A stretch of 64,000 nt of DNA from Bacillus shivajii (GTDB lineage: Bacteria; Bacillota; Bacilli; Bacillales; Salisediminibacteriaceae). Shown here one piece after another: positions 17,155 through 26,674 of this stretch. The notes under the pieces are model-generated. The model was not told the DNA's origin. It saw nothing but the letters and a program-made list of their open reading frames with translations, and did not search any database. The DNA is taken from NCBI RefSeq assembly GCF_020519665.1, contig NZ_CP084703.1:558001-622000 (forward strand), given 5' to 3'. Position numbers and translations under genes: made by a program. Every line of letters begins with the position of its first letter. The first letter of the stretch is position 1.

Positions 17155-17988
17155 ATGAGTAAAAAAATCGGATTTGTAGGACTAGGAGCGATGGGCTTTC
17201 CAATGGCAGTTAATTTAAAGAAAGCCGGTTTTGAAGTGATAGGCTATGACGCTTTCAAAGGGGTATATGAAAAGGCAAACGGTGCTGGAATAATAATGGC
17301 AGATACTTTAAAAGAGGTAGCAGAACAAGCTGACGAAGCGATCATTTCAATGGTTCGTGACTATGAACAAAATGTTGACATCATTTTTGGAGAAGATGGT
17401 CTATTATCTGCCCAGCCAAAAGATAAAACAATTATTGTCATGAGTACTCTCGACCCTGATACAATGAATAAATTAGGTAAGAAAGTCGATGAAGAAAGTG
17501 AATTAAAAATAATTTCTGCTTCGGTAAGTGGTGGGGTTTCAGGTGCTCAAGCTGGTACATTATCAATTATGACATCAGGTTCTGAGGCAATCGTGGATCA
17601 TTTCAAGGGATACTTTGATGCGATAGGGTCCCATACGTTCTACTACGGTAATAAACCAGGTAACAGCGAGGCGGCAAAATTAATTAACAATATGATTCTG
17701 GGTATTAACATAAATGCAGTAGCTGAAGGACTTAAATTAGCGAAGAAATATGACTTGCCTGAGGAAGAGATATTAAACTTACTTCAAGAAAGTACAGGTG
17801 ATAGTTGGGTAGTTCGAAATTGGAACGATATTTCTGACTGGACTGCAGATACCTCATTAGGCGTTCTAATGACAGACTTAAAAGCATCTTACAACGAAGG
17901 ACTTAAACACAATGTCACATTACCATTCAATGCCTTATCAGCTACACAGTTATTTGATTCTATGGGAAAAGAAAAACCAAAAGCCTAA
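17155..17988 (+). CDS. NAD(P)-dependent beta-hydroxyacid dehydrogenase
   Basis: This 277-residue enzyme belongs to the 3-hydroxyisobutyrate / tartronate-semialdehyde (GarR/GlxR) family, which oxidises or reduces beta-hydroxyacids in the cytoplasm. The Rossmann motif GFVGLGAMG is at residues 6-14, the substrate-binding block SASVSGGVSGAQAGTL at about 121-136, and the catalytic Lys is K175 in GNSEAAKLINNM. The start ATG follows AGGAGG. It is slightly shorter than most members (about 290) but keeps the C-terminal helical domain. It stands alone, the first clear housekeeping-type gene after the accessory region. The exact substrate cannot be told. Confidence 0.85.
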   Translation: MSKKIGFVGLGAMGFPMAVNLKKAGFEVIGYDAFKGVYEKANGAGIIMADTLKEVAEQADEAIISMVRDYEQNVDIIFGEDGLLSAQPKDKTIIVMSTLDPDTMNKLGKKVDEESELKIISASVSGGVSGAQAGTLSIMTSGSEAIVDHFKGYFDAIGSHTFYYGNKPGNSEAAKLINNMILGININAVAEGLKLAKKYDLPEEEILNLLQESTGDSWVVRNWNDISDWTADTSLGVLMTDLKASYNEGLKHNVTLPFNALSATQLFDSMGKEKPKA

Positions 17989-18137
17989 TAATTGTTTAAA
18001 GTAATCAATTGTTGTACAACGCGTGCGCTAGGGGAAGAACAAATTTATAATTACCTCGAACTTTTGAACTTTTTTGTGTCCTTTTAAAGCGTTGATAACA
18101 GCTTCATCTACAACAATTTCAATTAACCGAAAAGTGC

Positions 18138-18165
18138 AAAAAAGGGGACCGCACCTGCGGCCCCT
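18138..18165 (-). terminator. Terminator of the 5'-nucleotidase gene
   Basis: On the minus strand GGGGCCGC and GCGGTCCCC pair and are followed by TTTTTT, starting a few bases after the nucleotidase stop codon. Confidence 0.8.
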
Positions 18166-18176
18166 CAAAAAAACTA

Positions 18177-20030
18177 TTAATCTTCTTCTGTCGCTTCTTC
18201 AATTGAAATGCGACCTTCACCGTCTTCGTAGTCAACTGCTCCTTCTTCTTCCATTAAGCGATCCATATATTGGAACATCGCGTTTGTGATATAGCCGGCA
18301 GCCTCCTGAATGACAGTGGCTTCAGAGAAGTCATAGCCACTTCCTCCTTCTGCCATAAAGTCATTCGTAATCAGCGTGTAAGTCTTGCTGTCGTCGATTA
18401 GCTCGCCATCGACATAAAGATCAGCGTCCACATACGCGCCGTCTTCATCCGTGTAAATCGTGTAATTTAATCCGGATGCCTGCAGATCTATGCTGTCGCT
18501 TCTGGAGAAAGAATACTCAATAACATCTCTTAAATCTTCTCCGGTGATCTCCATCTCAGTAAGTTCGTTACCGAATGGTTCCACTGTGTAAATATCGGAA
18601 GCAGTAATTACACCCTCCTCGATATTTGCGCGGATACCACCATTATTCGTAATGGCCATATCAGCATCACTTACAGCATCTCTCATCGCATCTGTGATGA
18701 AGTTGCCTAAGGACGTATCTCTCTCATAACGCGCTTCACGGCTTAAGCCGGTATTCGTATATCCCACGACTTTTCCGAGAAGCTCTTCGGCCTCTTCGTT
18801 ATAAGCATCAACCATTGCCTGAACGTCTTCATTGACTTCAGTCAACTCATCAACATCCTGCAAGTAGTAATCATTAAATGTGACCTCAGTCCCGTCAAAT
18901 TCAAGGTTGAAATGACCGACGTACTTGGAATCACTTCCTGCTTGTACAATAGGCGTACCGTTTACAATTTCCTCTTCATATAAGCGGCTGTGCGAATGTC
19001 CGCCGATAATTACATCAAAGAAATCAATGTTTTCAGCTAGGTTACGATCAGCGCCTAACCCAATATGTGTCAATGCGATAAGGATATCTGTTTCATCTTG
19101 TAAGTACGCATATTCCTCTGCTGTCTCTACATAATCATGGAACTCAAGTCCAACAATGCCAGACGGGCTAGTGGCTGGTGGTGCTTGTGTTAGAGCAAAT
19201 ACTCCGACGTCCACACCGTCAATCTCGTAAATTTTATACGGCTCCGGCTGTTGGATTGGAATTTCAGGATCAACAACCTCCGTATTCGCGCTTAACCAGT
19301 TAAACTCCGCCTGCTCTTCTCTTTCGGCAAATGCTTCCTGGCCATAATCAAATTCATGGTTTCCGATCGCCATGGCGTCCAGTCCCATTTCGTTTAATAA
19401 TGCGACAATCGGCTCGCCATCTTGTAGGTCAACGACTGCATTTCCGCTAAAAATATCGCCGCCGTCTAGGAAAAGGTGATTGTCTACTTCAGCCGCCTGA
19501 TCATTAATAAAAGCAGACATTAGACCAAAGTTATCGATCTTTGAATGAATATCATTTGTATGGAAAATGTCCAATGAAAGAGTTCTTTCTAAATCCTCTT
19601 CGGAATGATCAAATTCTACTTCGAAACCATTTACCGTCAGAACACCTTCCAAACCATCAAGTTCTTCGTGCTCCACTGTTACAATCGACCGATCCTCGGA
19701 AGAAACCTCGTAATCCATCAACTCGGCTTCAAAAGTCTCGTCATCTGCCTGAACCTCAACATCAACCATTCTGTTAATGTCCAAGCCTGCAGGATATGTT
19801 TTGTCAAAATCAATGACAAAGCTGGTCGCATCAACGACGGTAACTTCCTCTATATTGCGCTTCGGTCCGTGAGGCGTACCTTCACTGTTGCCTCGTTCCT
19901 CATTGACTGCATTTCCATTACCATTGCCGTTACTCTGGGCTATAGGGGCTGTGGCAAATGCACCCATGGCAAGGACCCCAGCTAAGGCTACGGCCGATAT
20001 TTTCTTGTACATGTTCGAGTGATTCTTCAT
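18177..20030 (-). CDS. Secreted 5'-nucleotidase / UshA-YfkN-type metallophosphoesterase
   Basis: The 617-residue exported enzyme would dephosphorylate nucleotides outside the membrane. It has a signal peptide (about 1-31, ending near ATAPIAQS), a short beta-type N-terminal domain, and the calcineurin-like metal-binding boxes: HTNDIH (157-162), DGGD (189-192), GNHEFD (223-228) and GGHSHSR (343-349). The C-terminal 5'-nucleotidase domain includes NNGGIRA (462-468), which positions the nucleoside. The overall composition is acidic, as in secreted proteins of alkaliphiles or halophiles. No cell-wall anchor is seen. It is monocistronic with a strong terminator. Confidence 0.9.
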   Translation of the reverse strand: MKNHSNMYKKISAVALAGVLAMGAFATAPIAQSNGNGNGNAVNEERGNSEGTPHGPKRNIEEVTVVDATSFVIDFDKTYPAGLDINRMVDVEVQADDETFEAELMDYEVSSEDRSIVTVEHEELDGLEGVLTVNGFEVEFDHSEEDLERTLSLDIFHTNDIHSKIDNFGLMSAFINDQAAEVDNHLFLDGGDIFSGNAVVDLQDGEPIVALLNEMGLDAMAIGNHEFDYGQEAFAEREEQAEFNWLSANTEVVDPEIPIQQPEPYKIYEIDGVDVGVFALTQAPPATSPSGIVGLEFHDYVETAEEYAYLQDETDILIALTHIGLGADRNLAENIDFFDVIIGGHSHSRLYEEEIVNGTPIVQAGSDSKYVGHFNLEFDGTEVTFNDYYLQDVDELTEVNEDVQAMVDAYNEEAEELLGKVVGYTNTGLSREARYERDTSLGNFITDAMRDAVSDADMAITNNGGIRANIEEGVITASDIYTVEPFGNELTEMEITGEDLRDVIEYSFSRSDSIDLQASGLNYTIYTDEDGAYVDADLYVDGELIDDSKTYTLITNDFMAEGGSGYDFSEATVIQEAAGYITNAMFQYMDRLMEEEGAVDYEDGEGRISIEEATEED

Positions 20031-20759
20031 AATACGTTTTCCTCCCTCAATTAATAAGTAGTGGATAACCTATGACTCTATCACAATTAAATATTTTCTA
20101 GAAAAACGTCCAACCTTAAAATTTTTATTGAATAACTGAGATTCACCTCCTGCTTTCTTTCTAACTCAAGTCTAGCAATCCGAAATTATATATAAAATGG
20201 AGTTCACGTGAAATAGTTCTAAAGATTTTTTGCGCGATAATTTCGTCAAATAATTGAAATGATTTAGGAATAAAAAGCTAGTACATTTGTATAAAAATGG
20301 CAACTTTAATTGGCTTTATGGAAAAATATGACGAAGATCCTATATGAAGAAATCGATAGATGTTAAGAATAATAAGAAATATTAATAGGAGTTTAAATTG
20401 AGGTGCCCGAACCTTGTACAGAGTTCAGGAAATCAATCGATGTCGTTAAAAGATGGGAGAACGAGAATCTCTATTGGATGGTGAGTGTCTAGTCTTAAGA
20501 AGCTTTCAATTAAGAGGGAGGTGAGGGGGTAATCATATTTATATTGGGAGGTATACGACTGAGAATTCAGAAGATCTTGTCGTATTCATTATTAGAATGA
20601 GAATTAACAAACCACTCGTATTTCATAAGTGATTGCCAGCAATTATCACGATTTAGTAAAACTAGAGTGAAAGATTTTATAATGGTTTGAGTAGCCTTAT
20701 GGATATTCAAGAACAGCTCAATTGGACAGTGGCGCCACTCCCCCATTGCATTGAAAGCT
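20031..20759. other. Intergenic stretch without a convincing gene
   Basis: This 730-base stretch is AT-rich and holds only short open frames with no plausible ribosome binding site or homology. The minus-strand frame near 20567-20788 overlaps the lipase C-terminus and has no supporting signal. Confidence 0.5.
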
Positions 20760-21641
20760 TTACCGTGCTGAGGGAATGACACCATCATTGTTTATCTCTA
20801 ACCATTTTACTAAGCTGTCTAATTGAGTTTTTGCATCGTGGTAGCCAAGTTCGTATAATTGTAACAGTCGTTTCTGACTTCGTTCAAAACTACTTACTGG
20901 TAGATCGATACTTGGTTGAATCAAAAATACATGTTCTTTTTCCTGCTCTGATTCAATAAAGGATAATGTATCGTTATATATGTCCAGTCGGTTTTCAAAT
21001 GACTCTGCCACAACCGGGTATTTTTTATATAACCGTTTTAAAAGAGAAGAAATGTTACTTTTATTTAATCGCTGGTTCGTTGCTTTTGTCATAATGACAA
21101 TATTTTTCTGATTGCCATCTTCCTTTGCCTTTCTAATCGGAATCGGGTCGACTAAACCGCCATCAAGAAGCACTCTCCCATTATATTCTACAGGACGTGC
21201 AATAAAGGGAAGGGAGCTAGAAGCCCTTATGATTTTCAAAATATCAGTACTGTGTTCATCTTTATTATAATAAATCGCTTCACCGGTATGACAATCCATC
21301 GTCCCGATTAAAAATCTTTCTTCCGTTTTTCTCAACCTCTCAAAATCAAATGGAACAATATGTTTTGGGACTTCATCAAATAAAAAGTCCATGCCAAATA
21401 TCTCTCTTTTAAAAAGAAGGTTGCGCCAGGATAAATACCTGGGATCATTAACGAGCTCAACATTTACTTTCTTATTACGCCCCTTTTGTCTTGATAAATA
21501 AGACGCGCCCATACAAGCCCCTGCCGACACACCAATTACATAGTTGAAAAATATATTCTTTTCAAGGAAGTACTCTAGAACTCCAGCAGTATAAAGTCCT
21601 TTCATCCCTCCACCTTCTAAAACAAGTCCGCAATTTTCCAT
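20760..21641 (-). CDS. Patatin-like phospholipase
   Basis: The 293-residue product starts at ATG 21641 behind AGAAGGG; longer in-frame starts lack a site. It has the patatin oxyanion segment GGGMKG (10-15), the nucleophile elbow GVSAG (Ser39, residues 37-41) and the DGG motif (Asp160), giving a complete Ser-Asp dyad. Such cytosolic or membrane-associated enzymes (YjjU/RssA-like) hydrolyse acyl esters of phospholipids. No signal peptide is seen. It stands alone, with a MITE-like repeat immediately upstream at 21769-22181. Confidence 0.9.
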   Translation of the reverse strand: MENCGLVLEGGGMKGLYTAGVLEYFLEKNIFFNYVIGVSAGACMGASYLSRQKGRNKKVNVELVNDPRYLSWRNLLFKREIFGMDFLFDEVPKHIVPFDFERLRKTEERFLIGTMDCHTGEAIYYNKDEHSTDILKIIRASSSLPFIARPVEYNGRVLLDGGLVDPIPIRKAKEDGNQKNIVIMTKATNQRLNKSNISSLLKRLYKKYPVVAESFENRLDIYNDTLSFIESEQEKEHVFLIQPSIDLPVSSFERSQKRLLQLYELGYHDAKTQLDSLVKWLEINNDGVIPSAR

Positions 21642-21768
21642 ATGTCCAAACCCTTCTCTTAAAATGCTTTTATAATGATATATTAACATAACCTTAAACC
21701 TTGTTTTTTGTTTTAATCGTTTATCAAAAAATATCATATGTAGTGTTCTTTTTTATCGATCTAATACT

Positions 21769-22181
21769 TGAATCAATTTCATAACTCAAATTATGATGCC
21801 AAATTCCGAATGATGAGCGTGAACTTCACTTCAGACGGACGCTTTCCCGAGGGCTTGTCTTCAGCTAACTTAGGCTCGACCGCTCTTCGCCTAAGTGGAT
21901 CTTCAGACTGCTCTTATCCTCCGGGAGTCGCCGTCTTTTGTTACGTTCACTTATAAACAAAACTTGGCTTTTCGTTAAAGAGATTCTTCGTAAGCGAAGT
22001 GTGCTTACATAGAAGCTCTTATGCTTTAGTGCAAGTCTAAATGGCGAAATCCTTAGTTGCCGTTATACTATCGACCATAAATTATTAAATTCTGATAGTA
22101 CAAATAAAACGTACATTTAATGAAGTATTTATAATATCATTCGTTTCACTGCGCAAAAAACGTAATTATGAAATTGATTTA
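21769..22181. mobile_element. MITE-like element, copy A (full length)
   Basis: The element of about 413 bases has inverted ends: TGAATCAATTTCATAA at the left and TTATGAAATTGATTT at the right. The interior contains several GC-rich hairpins and no coding frame of its own; the 62-codon open frame inside is accidental. Copies occur at 54350-54644 (same orientation, internally shorter) and 50582-50726 (inverted, centre deleted). Confidence 0.7.
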
Positions 22182-22453
22182 CTTAGCTAGAGTTAATTAG
22201 AATAAGTTAATTTTAGTTTGTGAATTTAATGGTAATAAATAAATTGTAGAAGCGAGGGTGAGCAACAAAAAGCCTCTACATACTTTTCGACTATTAGGTG
22301 TAATATGTATGGCTAGGAATATAGCAACATATGGCTAAATGTAAAATTTTTGTGGATACCTTTATTTAATTGATTAAATGTAGATTAGAAGGTATTCAGT
22401 TAAATGTTAGAATTATTAACTAAAGTATTGCTGCTGTGAGAGAAGTGAAGCGA

Positions 22454-23194
22454 ATGTTCAAACATATTAACCAAAAGAAAGAACGTCTAGATGCTAATCG
22501 ACCGTTACCTAAATATACAGTAAAAAGCTTACGTGAAAAGTTATTACTCGAATGGACATATCATACAAATGCAATTGAAGGAAACACGTTATCGATCAAG
22601 GAAACGAAGGTAGTTCTAGAAGGAATTATTGTTGGTGGCAAAACGCTACGTGAACATTTGGACGTTATTAATCATTGGGATGCGATTCACTTTGTAGAGG
22701 AGTTTGTACAAAAGGGTGAACCTTTGTCGGAGTGGCAAATTAAAAATCTGCATCGACTTGTATTAAAAGGAATTGATGATGAATATGCAGGTGTATATCG
22801 GGATCAGCAAGTATTTATCTCTGGTGAAAAACATATACCCCCAGCGCCTTTCCTCATAAAAGAAGAGATGGAGCAGTTGATGGTGTGGTATGAACAACCA
22901 GAAACGAAAAAAATGCATCCAGTTGCTCGTGGCGCTATGTTACATGCTATTTTTGTTGGAATTCACCCATTTATTGATGATAACGGCCGTACATCGCGTT
23001 TGTTATTAAATTTAGAACTCATGAAAGATGGTTTTCCACCGATTGTTATTAAAGTGGAAAATCGAATAGCTTATTATGAAGCATTAGATAAAGCACATAC
23101 ACAAAAGGAATATGATGACTTTATTAAGTTAGTCGCTAACGAAGTAGAAGATTCATTAAACTTATATTTAAGTACAATAAATAACAACGCTTAG
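22454..23194 (+). CDS. Class II Fic-domain protein (AMPylator family)
   Basis: The 246-residue product starts at ATG 22454. The Fic motif is HPFIDDNGRTSR (171-182), where the usual first Gly of DGNGR is Asp. The inhibitory helix motif [S/T]-x3-E-G-N is present N-terminally as TNAIEGN (38-44), which defines class II Fic enzymes that are autoinhibited until the Glu moves away. Fic enzymes transfer AMP or related groups to target hydroxyls. Here there is no separate antitoxin and no extra DNA-binding domain. Activity is uncertain because of the Gly-to-Asp change, though DDNGR variants do occur in this family. Confidence 0.85.
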   Translation: MFKHINQKKERLDANRPLPKYTVKSLREKLLLEWTYHTNAIEGNTLSIKETKVVLEGIIVGGKTLREHLDVINHWDAIHFVEEFVQKGEPLSEWQIKNLHRLVLKGIDDEYAGVYRDQQVFISGEKHIPPAPFLIKEEMEQLMVWYEQPETKKMHPVARGAMLHAIFVGIHPFIDDNGRTSRLLLNLELMKDGFPPIVIKVENRIAYYEALDKAHTQKEYDDFIKLVANEVEDSLNLYLSTINNNA

Positions 23195-23256
23195 AAAATT
23201 ATAAAGTAAGATTGTCAGCTTTAAATAAACAGTCATACCTCATTTTATCTTCTATG

Positions 23257-23385
23257 CTAACATTTTGCTGACATATATAAAGGAGCTTATCATAAGTTGA
23301 CGAAACTTGTGGAAAGCTTCTTTTTTCATTTTTTTTTGTCACAAGTACACAGTTTAATTTGGGCATATGAATGGCCGAACGATCC
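23257..23385 (-). pseudogene. Integrase 3'-end relic / terminator hairpin
   Basis: The minus strand keeps GHS, KKEAFHKFRQLMISSFIYVS and a shifted KLNCVLVTKK block, closely matching the tail of the decayed integrase at 11753. On the plus strand the same bases form a hairpin with a T-run just after the Fic gene, so it may also end that transcript. Confidence 0.5.
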
Positions 23386-23507
23386 AAGGTCTGATCATGT
23401 GTGACACCTACTGTTGAAAAAAATTTAACTAGCTAGTTTCTATTTCCTCCTGAATTTTTAATTATCCCTCGAATAATAACGAACGAATAAGTAATGAATG
23501 ACGCCTA

Positions 23508-23560
23508 TTGACATACCATGTGGGGTATAATATAATCTGTATATACCTAGAAGGGTATAT
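23508..23560 (+). promoter_or_regulatory. SigA promoter and palindromic operator of VKOR-like gene
   Basis: TTGACA (23508-23513) and TATAAT (23531-23536) are spaced by 17 bases. Immediately downstream is ATATACC-TAGAAG-GGTATAT (23541-23560), a palindrome of the ATACC...GGTAT kind used by CsoR/CstR repressors. Identity of the regulator is inference. Confidence 0.55.
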
Positions 23561-23582
23561 AAAAATAAATGGAGGGATAATG

Positions 23583-24221
23583 ATGAAAGAGGCCTTACAT
23601 GAAAGACAAGTAAAACAAAAATCAATTCAAGATACACCACATAATTACGGGAGCGTTGTTCCCAAACTATTTGCTATTTTTACGGCTGTTGCGGTTATCG
23701 GTTGGGCTGTGAGTATTTTCTTAACTGGTGTTCATTTTTGGGTACTCCCTTTACCAGCAGGCTTTGAAGTAACAGGAACACCTTGGGCAGTGATGACTAG
23801 TGAATGGGCGTATGTGTTAGGTATTCCATTGGCTTTATTAGGAGCCTTCTATTATCTCACGGTACTATTGTTCGCAGGTTTGTGGTATCACACGCGTCAT
23901 CCTTTAGTGCTTAAAATTCTAACGCCGATTTCAGCAACTGGTGTGATCGCTTCATCTTTCTTTGTTTATCTGCAATTATTTGTTATTGAGGCGATTTGTC
24001 CTTTTTGTATGGTGTCAGCTGTAGCTTCAACAATTCTTTTTGTCCTTGAGTTAGTGATGTTGCGTATGAGTAAGTTGCCACCACTTCGTCAACTTCTAGC
24101 TAATGTTAATGTTGTAATGGACAGAAGAGGTCTAAGATGGATGGCCCTGATGCTTATCGTGTCAGTACTTCCAGTGCTTAGTTTTTGGTTTGCAACGATT
24201 ATCCCCGCACCTGGTGGATAA
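23583..24221 (+). CDS. VKOR-like membrane protein with a single CxxC
   Basis: This 212-residue integral membrane protein has about four or five helices and the end of the fourth reads VIEAICPFCMVSAVAST, with CPFC at 139-142, the active-site motif of vitamin K epoxide reductase family enzymes. These reoxidise thiol-disulfide partners with quinone. The loop before helix two (VTGTPWAVMTSEWAYVLGIP) aligns with the VKOR segment that normally carries two further cysteines, but here they are missing: the two Cys of CPFC are the only ones in the protein. ATG 23583 is preferred, six bases after GGAGGG. No thioredoxin-like partner is adjacent. Confidence 0.75.
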   Translation: MKEALHERQVKQKSIQDTPHNYGSVVPKLFAIFTAVAVIGWAVSIFLTGVHFWVLPLPAGFEVTGTPWAVMTSEWAYVLGIPLALLGAFYYLTVLLFAGLWYHTRHPLVLKILTPISATGVIASSFFVYLQLFVIEAICPFCMVSAVASTILFVLELVMLRMSKLPPLRQLLANVNVVMDRRGLRWMALMLIVSVLPVLSFWFATIIPAPGG

Positions 24222-24270
24222 AAGCTGATTCTTTTCCTAGAGATAATAATGTTTGATAAAAAAAGAAACA

Positions 24271-24338
24271 TCTTGCTGACATATATAGGAGGCTTTTTAT
24301 AAGTTAACCAAACTTATGGGAAGCTTCTTTTTTTACGT
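24271..24338 (-). pseudogene. Integrase 3'-end relic / terminator hairpin
   Basis: The minus strand reads VKKEASHKFG-stop-LIKSLLYMS, the familiar integrase tail with an added stop. On the plus strand it is a hairpin followed by TTTTTTT, about 60 bases after the VKOR-like gene, so it probably terminates it. Confidence 0.5.
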
Positions 24339-24445
24339 TGAAACACGCACATAAGGGCCTGCATTTTTGAAATGGATTCAACTATGCCAAAAAAAAGTGG
24401 TTGTTATTTGACGAGAATGACTTTATACTATGTCGTAGATGATAT

Positions 24446-24460
24446 TGAGAATCAATATCA
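24446..24460. promoter_or_regulatory. Fur box upstream of siderophore operon
   Basis: TGAGAATCAATATCA matches the 7-1-7 Fur consensus TGATAATNATTATCA at 12 of 14 informative positions. It lies 28 bases before the binding-protein start codon. Confidence 0.75.
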
Positions 24461-24487
24461 ATTGAAAAAGGTAATGGAGGAATTGTC

Positions 24488-25525
24488 ATGATAACGATGA
24501 TTAAATCATTCAAGAAACATAACTTATTATTACTTGTAATGGTCGTCACACTATTATTCGCAGTTACTGCTTGCGGAGATGGTGATGTAGAAGAGGAAAG
24601 TGATGCAGGAGTAAATGGTGAGCAATCCGAGCAACAAGATGATGTAACTGAAGAAGATACAGCTGAAGATGAAGCTGGTGCAAGAGTGATTGAGCATGCA
24701 ATGGGCACGACAACAATTGAAGGCACACCTACAAGGATTGTAACGCTATATCAAGGTGCGACGGACGTAGCTGTAGCATTTGATGTAAAGCCAGTTGGTG
24801 TGGTGGAATCTTGGGTAGAACAACCTATTTATGAATATTTAAGAGACGATTTAGAAGGTGTTGAAATCATTGGGAATGAGACACAACCGAATCTAGAGGA
24901 GATCGCTGCACTTAATCCTGATTTAATTATTGCTTCTCAATTAAGACATGAAGAGATTTATGAGCATCTTTCTGAGATTGCACCAACTGTGGCACATGAG
25001 GATGTATCATATTTTAAAGAGACAGTGGAGCTTATGGGGAAAGCTATGAACCGTGAAGAAGATGCTGAAACAATTCTTGCTGACTGGGAAGAAAGAGTAG
25101 CAGATTTCCAAACAAAAGTAGAAGCTGAATTAGGCGATGAATGGCCACTTAATGTTGCAATTCTAAACTTTAGAGCTGATCATGCACGTATTTACTTTAC
25201 AGGCTTTGCAGGTGGAATTCTCAAAGAACTTGGTTTTGAACGTCCAGAAAACCAGCAAAGTGACGAGTGGGGTGTGATGCTTTCTGATAAGGAAAGTATT
25301 CCTGAAATGAATGCTGATATTTTCTACATTTTTAATGAAGAAGGTGAAGCTGTTCAAAACACGTTCGAAGAATGGACTAGTCACCCCCTTTGGAATAATT
25401 TAGATGCTGTACAAAACGATCAAGTACACATGGTTGATGAAGTTACTTGGAACATGGCAGGTGGAATCATCGCAGCTAACAATATGCTAGATGACATTTA
25501 TGAAAGATTTGATTTAGAACAGTAA
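24488..25525 (+). CDS. Ferric-siderophore binding lipoprotein
   Basis: The 345-residue product is a substrate-binding lipoprotein of the FecB/FhuD type (class III fold). The signal peptide ends with lipobox AVTAC (Cys29), followed by a very acidic linker (about 30-62) and then VIEHAMGTTTIEGTPTRIVT, the usual start of the periplasmic-binding domain. The PDLIIAS and GGIIAANNMLDDIYERF segments fit both lobes. The start ATG follows GGAGG. It opens an operon with two permeases and lies behind a Fur box. A weak hairpin (25535-25573) before the permease gene may reduce downstream expression. The exact siderophore is unknown. Confidence 0.85.
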   Translation: MITMIKSFKKHNLLLLVMVVTLLFAVTACGDGDVEEESDAGVNGEQSEQQDDVTEEDTAEDEAGARVIEHAMGTTTIEGTPTRIVTLYQGATDVAVAFDVKPVGVVESWVEQPIYEYLRDDLEGVEIIGNETQPNLEEIAALNPDLIIASQLRHEEIYEHLSEIAPTVAHEDVSYFKETVELMGKAMNREEDAETILADWEERVADFQTKVEAELGDEWPLNVAILNFRADHARIYFTGFAGGILKELGFERPENQQSDEWGVMLSDKESIPEMNADIFYIFNEEGEAVQNTFEEWTSHPLWNNLDAVQNDQVHMVDEVTWNMAGGIIAANNMLDDIYERFDLEQ

Positions 25526-25534
25526 TATATTAAA

Positions 25535-25573
25535 AGCAAGGGCAGGGGGAGTTTTCCTTCTACCCTTGTTTTG
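25535..25573 (+). terminator. Hairpin between binding protein and permease genes
   Basis: CAAGGG and CCCTTG pair across a G/T/C-rich loop and are followed by TTTTG. It may attenuate expression so that the binding protein is made in excess, as is common in such operons. Confidence 0.5.
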
Positions 25574-25663
25574 TTCCAACAATATTTTATATCATTTTGT
25601 TAAGTTTAAAAGAACAAATGACTATTGTTTCGTAGAGAAAAAAGCAATAGAAAGAGGAATAAA

Positions 25664-26674
25664 ATGAAGTCGTTAATTGCAAATCTGCCAAAACCAGTTA
25701 TTTTATTGATCTTTATAGGGTTATTTTTCATATCAATTTTTCTCAGTATTGTCCTTGGAAAAACACAAATTCCCTTTTCGATGGTGATGGAAGCATTTTT
25801 TCATTATGATGAATCGGTCACAGAACATGTAATTATTATGACCTCAAGGGTTTCAAGGACTGTTATTGCGATTGTCATAGGAGCGAGTCTTGCGATCTCT
25901 GGTGCGCTAATGCAGGCACTTACAAGAAACCCTCTAGCAGCCCCGGATATTTTTGGGATTAATGCAGGGGCATTATTTTTTATCGTCTTTTCCGTAAGTT
26001 TTCTTTCTGTCACCTCCCTTGTCCATTATATGTGGATTGGTTTTTTGGGAGCGGGAATAGCTGCGGCACTTGTCTATTTTTTAGGTTCAATTGGAGGAGA
26101 TGGCCTTTCACCAATTCGAATTGTATTAGCTGGAGCGGCGATTACTGCGTTGTTTGTTTCGTTCACCCAAGGTATTTTAGTTCTCAGTGAACAAAATTTA
26201 CAAAGTGTATTGTTCTGGATTGCAGGCTCTGTTGCCGGAAGGTCGATTGACATGCTCCTTCCCATCCTTCCATTCATGTTTGTAGCAGGAATCATAGCTA
26301 TGATGCTAGGGAAAGCCACGAATATTATGATGTCTGGTGAAGATGTTGCCAAGAGTCTCGGGCAGCGTACGATCGTAACGAAACTAGTCATCGGTATCGT
26401 CGTTGTCTTTTTAGCAGGTGGTTCCGTTGCAATTGGTGGTGCTATAGGGTTTATTGGGTTAATCGTTCCACATATCGTTAGAGGGATTATTGGAGTAGAT
26501 TACCGATGGGTGATTCCTTTTTCAGCCCTCATTGGAGCAACGGTTCTCTTGTTAGCTGATGTTGCTGCAAGAATAGTCATTATGCCACAAGAAATGCCAA
26601 TCGGCGTTATGACAGCCCTATTGGGAACACCATTCTTCATTTACATCGCTAGAAAGGGGGTCACTAAGCAGTGA
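25664..26674 (+). CDS. Iron-siderophore ABC transporter permease (FecCD family), subunit 1
   Basis: The 336-residue protein has about nine or ten transmembrane helices. The family blocks LAISGALMQALTRNPLAAPDIFGI and GGAIGFIGLIVPHIVR are present. ATG 25664 follows GAAAGAGG and is chosen over an upstream TTG. The last codons overlap the next permease gene by four bases, so the two are translationally coupled and probably form the heterodimeric channel. Confidence 0.9.
   Translation: MKSLIANLPKPVILLIFIGLFFISIFLSIVLGKTQIPFSMVMEAFFHYDESVTEHVIIMTSRVSRTVIAIVIGASLAISGALMQALTRNPLAAPDIFGINAGALFFIVFSVSFLSVTSLVHYMWIGFLGAGIAAALVYFLGSIGGDGLSPIRIVLAGAAITALFVSFTQGILVLSEQNLQSVLFWIAGSVAGRSIDMLLPILPFMFVAGIIAMMLGKATNIMMSGEDVAKSLGQRTIVTKLVIGIVVVFLAGGSVAIGGAIGFIGLIVPHIVRGIIGVDYRWVIPFSALIGATVLLLADVAARIVIMPQEMPIGVMTALLGTPFFIYIARKGVTKQ

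Noticed and set aside
18074-18289. 71-codon plus-strand frame at the nucleotidase end
   Set aside because: It is antisense to the end of the 5'-nucleotidase gene and its terminator.
20567-20788. 73-codon minus-strand frame after the lipase
   Set aside because: It overlaps the end of the patatin gene in another frame and has no start signal or homology.
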